Origin: Candidatus Latescibacterota bacterium
GTDB lineage: Bacteria > Latescibacterota > MVCY01
DNA length: 8,951 nt
Direction of reading: 5' to 3'
NCBI GenBank assembly: GCA_030640765.1
Contig: DAOWIT010000059.1
Coordinates: forward strand, 1-8,951
The position numbers and the translations under genes are program-made. Position 1 is the stretch's first letter; each line of letters starts with the position of its first letter. Under the pieces are notes generated by a model. It made no database searches and was not told the DNA's origin. It was given only the letters and a program-made list of their open reading frames with translations. This document shows, one piece after another, positions 1-6,050 of this stretch.

Positions 1-949
1 AGTTCAGGCTGTCGCTCGATATGACATCGTCTATGCTGTCGTACGCCTTATTCGTCTCCTCAGGTGGGTAACTCTCAATGCCAAACGCAGCGTCGTATCC
101 CAGTTCCCAGAAGGAGGCGTGGTCACCTCTATCGGCAAGGGAATCAATCCTTTTGTCTAAAATCAGACCAATCTCGTAGATATCGTTTGTCTCTTCCAGT
201 AGTTCAATCAGCCATTGAGAGCAGGGATTGGCTATAAGCACCAGCCCAGGCAGGTCATTGTGCCCGATCATATCATAGTTGATGACACCCAGGATATTGT
301 CCCCTCTTTCTGCTGCTTCTCGGACGTAGAACTTGCTCCCCCACATTCTGAACTCTTCACCGGAAAAGAATATAAACTTGATCGAAAATGGAAATTCACC
401 CTTCGAGTTGGCCAGCACCCTTGCAGTTTCCAAGACCGAGACTACTCCGCTGCCGTTGTCGTCGGCCCCAGGAGCGGGGTCGGTTCTCCAATCCCAGCCA
501 GGGGTATTGCGTCCGGTGTCATCGTAGTGGGCGCAACAGATGAAGTAGCCATCGCCTTCTCCTCTTAGGGTCCCTACGATATTATACATTATGCTGTCAT
601 CTGGGGTATGCTGGAAAGGCAAAACTTCCACCAAACTGCTGTCTCCCAGAGCCTGGATCAGTTGCTGCTGGATATAGCTGCCGGCTGAGTCCCAGCAGTC
701 AGGATGTCGGGCATAGCGGGTGCGTAAGTTCTCTCTGCGGTTGTTGTAAGGTTTAGTTGGATCCTTGTACACCAGCTGTGCCAGATCTTCTTCTATTCGG
801 TTGCAATTTATCTTTTCTATGAGGGTGGCAACAGAGTCTTTCTTTCCGGGAAGAGCTTGAGAGGTTTGGATAAGAAAAAGCACCAGAAAAAGGGAGGCCC
901 CTAGGTCCAAGATTTTCTTTGTCTTTCCTCTCGTTTTTGGAAAAAACAT
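1..949 (-). CDS. Secreted M28-family zinc metallopeptidase (C-terminus beyond left edge)
   Basis: M28 (aminopeptidase Y/S-like) peptidases use two zinc ions to remove N-terminal residues from peptides, usually outside the cytoplasm. The frame is open from the start to base 1, so the 3' end is missing. A signal peptide is visible: basic RGKTKK, a hydrophobic stretch around LFLVLFLI, then TSQA as a likely cleavage site. Counting from the upstream ATG at 970, metal and catalytic motifs are CAHYDDT (His148), PGADDNGSG (Asp170), FFSGEE (Glu205/Glu206), NYDMIGH (Asp233) and RGDHASFW. At the place where the family normally has HTxxDT, this protein reads AYDSIDDV, with Asp311 instead of the last His ligand. 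Two in-frame ATGs (970 and 949) are possible. Neither has a good Shine-Dalgarno; 949 gives the more normal signal-peptide n-region. It has its own promoter (1090-1118). The family call is firm; substrate is unknown, and whether a secretion-type tail follows cannot be seen. Confidence 0.88.
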   Translation of the reverse strand, partial: MFFPKTRGKTKKILDLGASLFLVLFLIQTSQALPGKKDSVATLIEKINCNRIEEDLAQLVYKDPTKPYNNRRENLRTRYARHPDCWDSAGSYIQQQLIQALGDSSLVEVLPFQHTPDDSIMYNIVGTLRGEGDGYFICCAHYDDTGRNTPGWDWRTDPAPGADDNGSGVVSVLETARVLANSKGEFPFSIKFIFFSGEEFRMWGSKFYVREAAERGDNILGVINYDMIGHNDLPGLVLIANPCSQWLIELLEETNDIYEIGLILDKRIDSLADRGDHASFWELGYDAAFGIESYPPEETNKAYDSIDDVISSDSLN

Positions 950-970
950 GCTTCTTTCGTAAACGCTCAT

Positions 971-984
971 GCCGACAAGTCGGC
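971..984. repeat. Perfect 14-bp inverted repeat beside the M28 start
   Basis: GCCGAC-AA-GTCGGC is a perfect 6+2+6 palindrome directly next to the ATG at 970 and 21 bp upstream of the ATG at 949. It lies in the untranslated leader of the M28 gene. It could be an operator or a small RNA hairpin affecting start-codon access, but a loop of two bases is tight for RNA and the role is inferred only. Confidence 0.4.
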
Positions 985-1020
985 GCCACGAATGATGAAA
1001 AGCGGTAAAAATCAGCTATA

Positions 1021-1046
1021 GGGATATTTTACAAGTAAATTATCCC
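1021..1046 (-). other. Hairpin in the 5' leader of the M28 peptidase gene
   Basis: On the transcribed strand GGGATA pairs with TATCCC, and inside it, after an A/A mismatch, TTTA pairs with TAAA around a CTTG loop closed by a C-G pair. It lies downstream of the predicted transcription start (about 1083) and upstream of the start codon, so it would be in the leader RNA. A Shine-Dalgarno-like AAAGGAG (1050-1056) lies just upstream without a following usable start codon. No U-run follows the hairpin, so it is not a simple terminator. No known riboswitch class was recognised. Confidence 0.45.
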
Positions 1047-1089
1047 TTACTCCTTTGATTAAGTATTGCGTAAATAGATAAGGACTTTA

Positions 1090-1118
1090 AATATATTCAG
1101 AATAAATCTATCTGTCAA
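1090..1118 (-). promoter_or_regulatory. Strong sigma70-type promoter for the M28 peptidase gene
   Basis: Read on the minus strand, a perfect -35 TTGACA (1118-1113) is followed after exactly 17 bp by TATATT (1095-1090), one mismatch from the TATAAT consensus, in AT-rich surroundings. Transcription should start near 1083, leaving a leader of roughly 110-135 nt. It points into the M28 gene and sits in the only spacer between mazG and that gene, so the peptidase is probably transcribed independently of mazG. Confidence 0.75.
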
Positions 1119-1160
1119 GCAAAACTTGTTTGGAGAAAGTAGCACGAAGGTTCAGCTTCA

Positions 1161-1190
1161 CTTATGGCGAGCTTGAAAAGCTCACTATAG
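1161..1190. repeat. Imperfect palindrome downstream of mazG
   Basis: The core GAGCTT-GAA-AAGCTC (1169-1183) is a perfect 6-bp stem with a 3-base loop, and the flanks (TTATGGC / ACTATAG) are loosely symmetrical. It begins about 30 bp after the mazG stop on the transcribed strand. It could act as a 3' stem-loop protecting or ending the mazG transcript, but no T-run follows, so it is annotated as a palindrome rather than a terminator. Confidence 0.4.
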
Positions 1191-1214
1191 TTAACAACTG
1201 TTTATAAAAAGACC

Positions 1215-1979
1215 CTATTGGCTCTTCTGTTTTGCCCTCTCCCATAAGGCATCCATTTCTTCTAAACAAACTGCCTGAGGGGTCTTGCCCTGGTGTTGAA
1301 GCTCCGATTCGATAAATTTGAATCGGCGGATAAATCGGTCAGTACTTCCCTGGAGTGCTTCTTCAGGACAGATAAGCAGAAATCGAGCCAGATTAACCAA
1401 GGAAAAGAGGACATCTCCCATCTCTTCTTCGACTTGTTGGGGATCTTTCTGATTGCAGGCCTGTTTAAGTTCGGCCAGTTCTTCCTCCATCTTCTCTACC
1501 ACCCCAGCAGTATCTTTCCAGTCAAAACCCACCCGTGCTGCTTTCTCCTGCACCCTTTGCGCCCGCAACAACGCAGGCATCTGAGAGGGCACACCGTCAA
1601 CCACTGATCCCTTACCCTCTGCATTTTTTATTCTTTCCCAATTCACCAGTACTTCCTCTGTGTCCTTAATCTTCACATCGCCAAAGACATGGGGGTGGCG
1701 TCTCTTAAGCTTCTCTATATTGGTGGCAATTACATCGCCGATATTAAACCGCCCTTCTTCTTCAGCTATCTGGGCATGGAACATCACTTGAAGCAGAAGG
1801 TCACCCAGTTCTTCTTTTAACTTCTGATCGTCCCCTTCGTCAATAGCTTCTGCCACTTCGTAGGCCTCCTCGATTAAGCACCGCTTAATCGACTGATGAG
1901 TTTGTTCTCTATCCCAGGGGCAACCGTTTTTACTCCGTAAATGCGACAGCAATTCCTTTAGCTTTTCAAGTTCAGCCAT
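1215..1979 (-). CDS. mazG: MazG nucleoside triphosphate pyrophosphohydrolase (two-domain form)
   Basis: MazG hydrolyses (d)NTPs, including non-canonical ones, to NMP and pyrophosphate in the cytoplasm, as house-cleaning of the nucleotide pool. The 254-residue product matches the usual full-length two-domain form (E. coli about 263). The N-terminal domain carries the conserved CPWDREQTHQSI segment (residues 20-31) and the Mg2+-binding EExxE...ExxD pattern: Glu37, Glu38 and Glu41, then Glu57 and Asp60. The RRHPHVFGD linker (93-101) is also typical. The second domain repeats the pattern at KMEEELAE (163-170) and EEEMGD (184-189). The ATG at 1979 is preceded by AAAGGAT at good spacing. It is separated from the upstream DUF523 gene by 185 bp holding a palindromic repeat and a weak promoter candidate, so it may be transcribed alone or by read-through. 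Confidence 0.96.
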   Translation of the reverse strand: MAELEKLKELLSHLRSKNGCPWDREQTHQSIKRCLIEEAYEVAEAIDEGDDQKLKEELGDLLLQVMFHAQIAEEEGRFNIGDVIATNIEKLKRRHPHVFGDVKIKDTEEVLVNWERIKNAEGKGSVVDGVPSQMPALLRAQRVQEKAARVGFDWKDTAGVVEKMEEELAELKQACNQKDPQQVEEEMGDVLFSLVNLARFLLICPEEALQGSTDRFIRRFKFIESELQHQGKTPQAVCLEEMDALWERAKQKSQ

Positions 1980-2066
1980 TTCTATCCTTTCTCTGGGGGA
2001 AAACTGCTACAAAATACATCTATTCTCTGTCTAACCTCTCCGAACGTTACTCTGAACTTGGTCCTT

Positions 2067-2117
2067 TGGAGTTACCCGTTTACGGGTTTATTATAAACCG
2101 CTAAAGCGGTAACTCCA
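2067..2117. repeat. 51-bp two-lobed palindromic repeat
   Basis: The element is a palindrome centred on T2092 with 21 of 25 pairs matching. The outer stem is TGGAGTTACC (2067-2076) with GGTAACTCCA (2108-2117), and the centre is GTTTAT/ATAAAC. Within it lie two smaller perfect hairpins: ACCCG-TTTA-CGGGT (2074-2087) and ACCGC-TAAA-GCGGT (2097-2110). The four positions that spoil the large palindrome are the ones that keep each small hairpin paired. It lies between the DUF523 gene and mazG. It looks like a REP/MITE-type dispersed repeat; copy number cannot be judged from this window. Confidence 0.75.
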
Positions 2118-2118
2118 T

Positions 2119-2148
2119 TTAGAATCTATTCGTTAACGTAATAGTCAA
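2119..2148 (-). promoter_or_regulatory. Weak promoter candidate upstream of mazG
   Basis: On the minus strand TTGACT (2148-2143) is followed after 18 bp by TTCTAA (2124-2119). The -35 is good (5 of 6) but the -10 is poor, and the start would lie inside the palindromic repeat. It is the best candidate found in the spacer before mazG, but it may be chance. Confidence 0.3.
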
Positions 2149-2164
2149 AGAACATCTTGATTCC

Positions 2165-2602
2165 CTACGCTGGTCGAACCAAAATTCCGTTCTTCTTGAG
2201 AAGCGCAGCGGCGACTCCATTCCCCTCGCTCAGCCCACCCTGACAGTGAATCTGACCACATCCACACGAGGGGCTTTTCTGCTTCATCACTGCTTCGGTG
2301 GCTCCGACTAATTGTGCCAACCGAAGGCTTTCTTGGGCACCCCTTATGAATTCGGCGCTCACATCCTTACCGGTCTCACAGTAACAAACCCTGGCCCGAC
2401 CTGCGAGGACGTCTTGACCGTCGCCACCTACAATCTCAGAACAGGGTCGAGGCGTGGATAGTCCTCCCAACTGCTCGGGACATATCGGCAAGGCGATCCC
2501 CTGACGCACCCACTCTACCACCTCTTCTGAGCGGGAATTGCCCCCGTCATGGCGGCAGTTCAGACCTGCCAGACATGCACTCACGATGTATCTTATCACC
2601 AT
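2165..2602 (-). CDS. DUF523 family protein, TudS-like (possible thiouracil desulfidase)
   Basis: The 145-residue product is a typical DUF523 protein. Family signatures are SACLAGLNCRHDG (8-20), CPEQLGGLSTPRPCSEI (41-57) and KQKSPSCGCG (107-116). Cys10, Cys41 and Cys113 sit at family-conserved positions, and further cysteines occur at 16, 54, 73, 75, 115 and 120. Some DUF523 proteins (TudS) are [4Fe-4S] enzymes that remove sulfur from 2-thiouracil. That activity is plausible here but only inferred from family membership. The ATG at 2602 is supported by GAGGGGAG just upstream and by the family-typical distance to SACL. Its first 56 nt overlap the end of tsaE in another frame, suggesting translational coupling in a porX-tsaE-DUF523 unit. 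Confidence 0.9.
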   Translation of the reverse strand: MVIRYIVSACLAGLNCRHDGGNSRSEEVVEWVRQGIALPICPEQLGGLSTPRPCSEIVGGDGQDVLAGRARVCYCETGKDVSAEFIRGAQESLRLAQLVGATEAVMKQKSPSCGCGQIHCQGGLSEGNGVAAALLKKNGILVRPA

Positions 2603-3038
2603 TAGCTCCCCTCAAAGGCACTCTACCTTTCAACACGATCTCCCTTTTACTCTCTGCCTTCCAGCGAAGGGAAACCCTTATGGAATCCTTGGGCAGAAGC
2701 CCTTCTACCCTTTCGGCCCATTCGATCAGACAGACTCCGAAACCATAGAGATATTCCTCACACCCCAATTGGTAGAGCTCTTCAATGTTCTTGATTCGAT
2801 ATAAGTCGAAATGGTATACTGGCAAACGGCCCTGGTATTCGTTGATGATCACAAAAGCGGGACTGGTCACCGGATCAGTAACCCCCAGACCCTGGCAAAT
2901 GCCTTGAATCAAACAGGTCTTGCCGCTGCCCAGCTCGCCAGTCAAGGCCGCTACCGCACCGGGATGAAGAAAGTCGGCTAGCTTCCGCCCCAGACTTTGG
3001 GTTTGCTCAGGACCCTCCGTTATCCATCTGTATTCCAT
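2547..3038 (-). CDS. tsaE: TsaE, ATPase of the tRNA t6A37 threonylcarbamoyl-transfer complex
   Basis: TsaE is the P-loop ATPase that works with TsaB and TsaD to put threonylcarbamoyl on A37 of ANN-decoding tRNAs in the cytoplasm. The protein has the Walker A motif GELGSGKT (34-41), the TSPAFVIINEY segment (58-68; most relatives have TSPTF), HFDLYR (76-81) and LIEWAERV (104-111), in the family order. At 163 residues it is slightly long: the tail from about residue 141 (including HRECMSGRSELPP) looks unlike the family and coincides with the overlap with the DUF523 gene. The start is 8 bp after the porX stop, so the two are almost certainly cotranscribed. To my knowledge porX and tsaE are neighbours in a number of Bacteroidota genomes too. 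Confidence 0.95.
   Translation of the reverse strand: MEYRWITEGPEQTQSLGRKLADFLHPGAVAALTGELGSGKTCLIQGICQGLGVTDPVTSPAFVIINEYQGRLPVYHFDLYRIKNIEELYQLGCEEYLYGFGVCLIEWAERVEGLLPKDSIRVSLRWKAESKREIVLKGRVPLRGANGDKIHRECMSGRSELPP
2606..2613 (-). promoter_or_regulatory. Ribosome binding site of the DUF523 gene, inside tsaE
   Basis: GAGGGGAG read on the minus strand ends 3 nt before the ATG at 2602, with its GAGG core at 7 nt. It decides the DUF523 start and lies in tsaE coding sequence, so ribosomes finishing tsaE would pass over it. This may explain the unusual tail of TsaE. Confidence 0.65.
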
Positions 3039-3046
3039 CGTTCTCG

Positions 3047-4597
3047 CTATTTGCCCTTCATCACTATCACCGGCAGGATCATCTCCTCCAAGGAAATGCC
3101 TCCGTGCTGCAAGCTTTGCCGATACCGTCGTTCATATTCATGAAACCCAGTAGGATAGACAAGAAAATAGTCCTCCTTCGCCAGGATAAAGTTCGTGGCA
3201 GGGCCAAACCGTGGAAGTTTAAACTTTTCCGGGTCTTTGATCAAAATAGCCCCCCTGGTGTCACAGTTCAGGTTGTTCCCATATTTATATCTCAGGCTCA
3301 CAGATGTATGTCGGTCGCCGTAAACTACATTCGCCTTTCGGCTGAGGATACTCCCGTGGTCTGAAGTAAGCACGACCACAGTATCAGTCTCGGCGATATT
3401 CCTCAACATCTCCAACAGAGCAGAGTGAGCAAACCAGGATTTGGTGAGAGACCGAAAGGCAGCTTCATCAGGGGTAATCTGGAGAAGGATTTCTGACTTA
3501 GATCTCCCGTGAACCAGCAAGTCAACCAAATTGAAAACCATGGAGACAAGGGGAACTGAACCTAAGGAAGAAAGCCTCTTAGGCAAATCCGCTGCTCCCG
3601 TTGCGTCGAACACCTTAATATATCGGGTTGTTCGGAGATGACATCCCAATTTTTCCAGTTGGGTATCTAACAGTCGGTGTTCATAGCGATTTAGACTATG
3701 CTCATCGTCTTTATCCATACCCCAGTCATTAGGATACCTTTGGGCAAGCTCTTGGGGAAAAATTCCGCTGAAGATCGCATTGCGAGAGTAAGGAGTAGCG
3801 GTAGGCAAGATCGAATAGTAATAATCCCGGTTGATAGTGAAAAACTCGGACAGCAGAGGTTCTAAACAAAACCATTGGTCTAACCGCATACAATCAATCA
3901 CGATAAAAAACACCCTCCGGTTATTTTTCAGAGCCGGAGCCAGAAATCGGGGAACAACATCTACTGACAGAGGAGGGGCTTGCTTTCTATCTACCCATAG
4001 GGGATAGTTCTGCTCAACATATTTAGCAAACTGAACATTGCACTCCCTTTTTAAATCACTATGTAGTTGCTCAAGAGCAGGGTCTCGGAGGTCTTCTATT
4101 TCGATATCCCACTGACAAATCGTTACATAAATATCTATCCAACCCCTCCAGTGCGTTATTTTAGACAGGATGGAACGAACCCTTGCGGCTGCAGAGGCAT
4201 ACTCTTGCGCTATTCTTTCCTTCCGGATCTGTTTGGCTTCCAGTATGCGCTTGCAGACCGAGAGGACTTGACTGGGGTTAACCGGTTTGGTCAAAAAATC
4301 GGTGGCCTTCTTGACAATGGCCTCTTCCATCAACTCCTCCTCCTCTTTCTTAGTAACCATTACCACAGGTAGGCTGGCAGCAAGCTCCTTGATCCGCGAA
4401 AGTACCGTCAGGCCATCAGAGCCGGGCATCATCTCATCTAACAGCACCACATCAAAGGGCTGTTGCTCGATCAGACAGATGGCATCCTCCCCGTTGGTGA
4501 CCGGAGTGACTGAGTATCCCCTCTCCTCCAGGAATATTATATGCGGCCGTAAAAGCTCTATCTCATCATCAATCCAAAGAACCTTGCGTTCTGCCAT
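3047..4597 (-). CDS. porX: PorX-type response regulator with PglZ/alkaline-phosphatase-superfamily domain
   Basis: PorX proteins regulate type IX secretion genes in Bacteroidota. The 516 residues fit the family (about 518 in Porphyromonas). Residues 1-120 are a receiver domain with acidic Asp10/Asp11, phospho-acceptor Asp54 (VVLLDEMMPG), Thr82 and Lys104 (FLTKP). A helical linker follows (about 121-220), then the PglZ domain. Its metal-dependent phosphoesterase motifs are VIDCMRLDQW (Asp235), the LPTATPYSRNAIFSG nucleophile-Thr segment (264-278), TSDHGS (Asp413/His414), GDRHTS (His430) and HGGISLEE (His498). All key positions look intact. I recall a report that the PglZ domain of P. gingivalis PorX cleaves oligonucleotides. 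The ATG at 4597 is chosen because AGGGGAGAGG lies at good distance and the receiver domain begins right after it; an ATG at 4696 would add 33 unlikely residues through a hairpin. It follows the kinase gene by 109 bp, and tsaE begins 8 bp after it. Confidence 0.93.
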   Translation of the reverse strand: MAERKVLWIDDEIELLRPHIIFLEERGYSVTPVTNGEDAICLIEQQPFDVVLLDEMMPGSDGLTVLSRIKELAASLPVVMVTKKEEEELMEEAIVKKATDFLTKPVNPSQVLSVCKRILEAKQIRKERIAQEYASAAARVRSILSKITHWRGWIDIYVTICQWDIEIEDLRDPALEQLHSDLKRECNVQFAKYVEQNYPLWVDRKQAPPLSVDVVPRFLAPALKNNRRVFFIVIDCMRLDQWFCLEPLLSEFFTINRDYYYSILPTATPYSRNAIFSGIFPQELAQRYPNDWGMDKDDEHSLNRYEHRLLDTQLEKLGCHLRTTRYIKVFDATGAADLPKRLSSLGSVPLVSMVFNLVDLLVHGRSKSEILLQITPDEAAFRSLTKSWFAHSALLEMLRNIAETDTVVVLTSDHGSILSRKANVVYGDRHTSVSLRYKYGNNLNCDTRGAILIKDPEKFKLPRFGPATNFILAKEDYFLVYPTGFHEYERRYRQSLQHGGISLEEMILPVIVMKGK

Positions 4598-4647
4598 CGA
4601 AAAATCCTCTCCCCTATTTAGCGTCTGTCCGGAAATGCCCATATTTC

Positions 4648-4682
4648 TTGTCATTCCGGCAATCTTTAAGCCGGAATGACAA
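4648..4682. repeat. Perfect 13-bp-stem hairpin between kinase gene and porX
   Basis: TTGTCATTCCGGC (4648-4660) and GCCGGAATGACAA (4670-4682) are perfect inverted copies around a 9-base loop. The motif GTCATTCCGGC...GCCGGAATGAC is of a kind seen as dispersed palindromic repeats in many bacterial genomes. It lies 25 bp after the kinase stop and about 50 bp before the porX start, with no T-run after it. It may act as a processing or attenuation stem separating kinase and porX expression, or may simply be a repeat. Confidence 0.75.
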
Positions 4683-4706
4683 ATTCGGAAAGACACTATT
4701 TAGGAA

Positions 4707-5909
4707 TTACCTGGGCAAGATAACCCGGATAGTGGTTCCTTTACCGGGTGCGCTGTTTGCTACAAAGACTTTCCCCCGGTGGTATTCTACTATCACTCTT
4801 TTGACGAAGCTTAACCCCAATCCCCACCCGGTATTTTTGGTAGTGTAGCCAGGCATAAATATCTTGCGCTGTTGCTTGGAATTCAAGCCGCGTCCGTTGT
4901 CTGAAAAATCGATCACTACCGCTTTGCCATTAGAAGCAGACCTGACACTTACGTCTATCCTCCCCCCCTGTTTGTCAATCGCATCCAAGGAATTTCGGAG
5001 AAGGTTCTCACATGCCCAGGTCAGAAGCTCTTTGTTCACAGGAATATCTGGAACCTCTTCGTAGGTGCCTGTGATTTTGACCTCAGTCCCAAGCTGAGGC
5101 AATCTCCTCTGGAAATAGGCAATGGTCTCGGTGATCATAGGCACCACATTCTCGTTTTTTAGCCTGGGGGTCAGACCTATCTGATTGAACCTGGAGGCGA
5201 TTTTGTCCAGCCGGGATATATCATTTCCCATCTCTTCTACGACGGAGGACCCCGTATCCTTTGTCCTCGCTTTCAGTAGCTCCAACCAACCGAACAGAGA
5301 AGATATGGGTGTACCCAGTTGGTGGGCGGCTTCCTTTGCCATTCCTATCCAGATATACCGTTGTTCGCTGTTCTTGATGTGCCTGAATCCCAAAAATCCA
5401 ATAAAAACGAAGAGCAAGATGACGCCTATTTCCACAAAAGGCAACCAGGTAAGACGATGAAAGGCGGTGGACTCGCCGTAGTGAAGGTAGCCGAAAATAC
5501 CGCCCAGCTTCTCAGAGACCAAAGGTACAGGACTGTTCCGACGATCCATCTCAGCCACCATATGTTTCAGAATTGCCTGGGTAGTCTCTGAGGTGTCAGC
5601 GGAAGAGATACCCACCCCTTTCCATGCCTGGGGTTCGCCCTCGGTATCGGTGATGATAACCGGGAAATTCGTCTTCTTAATTACATCTTCTACGATTATG
5701 TCCAGCTCAATGCCTGTGGCAGTCTCTGAGGTAGCAGCTGCTGCATAGAGGTTGGCGAAAATATCCGTGGCCCTTTTCTCCTCTTCCCGGAGTTTGCGCA
5801 CCACTCCCTGGGTATAGATAAGAAAAGCGAACACGAATACCACCGCGGCGACAAACAGAAACCCTTTCAAAATAGGAAAAGTCTCGTAATATCTTCTGCC
5901 CCTCCGCAT
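4707..5909 (-). CDS. Membrane sensor histidine kinase, likely partner of PorX
   Basis: A 400-residue sensor kinase of the inner membrane. TM1 spans about residues 11-32; an extracytoplasmic sensor region of about 120 residues (33-152) follows, with no domain recognised by eye; TM2 spans about 153-175. The cytoplasmic H-box is AKEAAHQLGTPISSL with phospho-acceptor His196, followed by the rest of the dimerisation helices. The ATPase domain has the N-box CENLLRNSLDAI (Asn302/Asn306), G1 DNGRG (337-341), an F-box MPGYTTK (352-358) and G2 GWGLGLSF (361-368). No HAMP or receiver domain is apparent. The ATG at 5909 has GAGGAT upstream. Lying directly upstream of porX and on the same strand, it is the natural candidate to phosphorylate PorX Asp54; in P. 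gingivalis the partner PorY is encoded elsewhere. The ligand is unknown. Its promoter was not clear. Confidence 0.93.
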   Translation of the reverse strand: MRRGRRYYETFPILKGFLFVAAVVFVFAFLIYTQGVVRKLREEEKRATDIFANLYAAAATSETATGIELDIIVEDVIKKTNFPVIITDTEGEPQAWKGVGISSADTSETTQAILKHMVAEMDRRNSPVPLVSEKLGGIFGYLHYGESTAFHRLTWLPFVEIGVILLFVFIGFLGFRHIKNSEQRYIWIGMAKEAAHQLGTPISSLFGWLELLKARTKDTGSSVVEEMGNDISRLDKIASRFNQIGLTPRLKNENVVPMITETIAYFQRRLPQLGTEVKITGTYEEVPDIPVNKELLTWACENLLRNSLDAIDKQGGRIDVSVRSASNGKAVVIDFSDNGRGLNSKQQRKIFMPGYTTKNTGWGLGLSFVKRVIVEYHRGKVFVANSAPGKGTTIRVILPR

Positions 5910-5973
5910 CTATTCCATCCTCTCTATTCGATTCATGATTCGTCCCTAAGAAGTCTCCACCATTAATTTTCAA

Positions 5974-6050
5974 CGCGGAGGACACAGAGAGAAACAAATT
6001 TCAAAATAATCAAGCAATTATATGCTTGGTTTTCTCCGCGCCTCCGTGGT
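5974..6050. repeat. Imperfect inverted repeat spanning the serS 3' end
   Basis: A left arm CGCGGAGGACACAGAGAG (5974-5991) and a right arm TTTTCTCCGCGCCTCCGTGG (6030-6049) are degenerate inverted copies sharing the CGGAGG core and a purine-rich CNCNGAGA run. They enclose the terminator-like stem at 6008-6031. The element resembles intergenic repeats of the 'cgcggaggacacagag' type common in genomes of uncultured bacteria. The right arm lies inside serS and encodes residues 422-428 of the synthetase (TTEARRK). Confidence 0.55.
6001..6031 (-). terminator. Terminator-like stem-loop at the end of serS
   Basis: On the minus strand AACCAAGCA pairs with TGCTTGATT (6031-6023 with 6016-6008, one G-T pair) around a six-base loop, followed by TATTTT. 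The serS stop codon lies in the loop. The stem is AT-rich and the T-run is interrupted, so termination may be partial, letting some transcripts continue into the kinase and porX. Confidence 0.45.

Noticed and set aside
753..989. 78-codon minus-strand frame with a GTG start overlapping the M28 gene
   Set aside because: It is a shadow of the M28 frame, low in complexity and without family resemblance.
1293..1607. Long plus-strand frames opposite mazG, porX, the kinase and serS
   Set aside because: All lie antisense to well-supported genes, lack ribosome sites and family motifs, and are expected by chance opposite coding sequence.
4598..4696. Longer porX start at ATG 4696 (33 extra residues)
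   Set aside because: The extra part runs through the hairpin at 4648-4682, is unlike any receiver-domain N-terminus, and the ATG at 4597 has a proper ribosome site.
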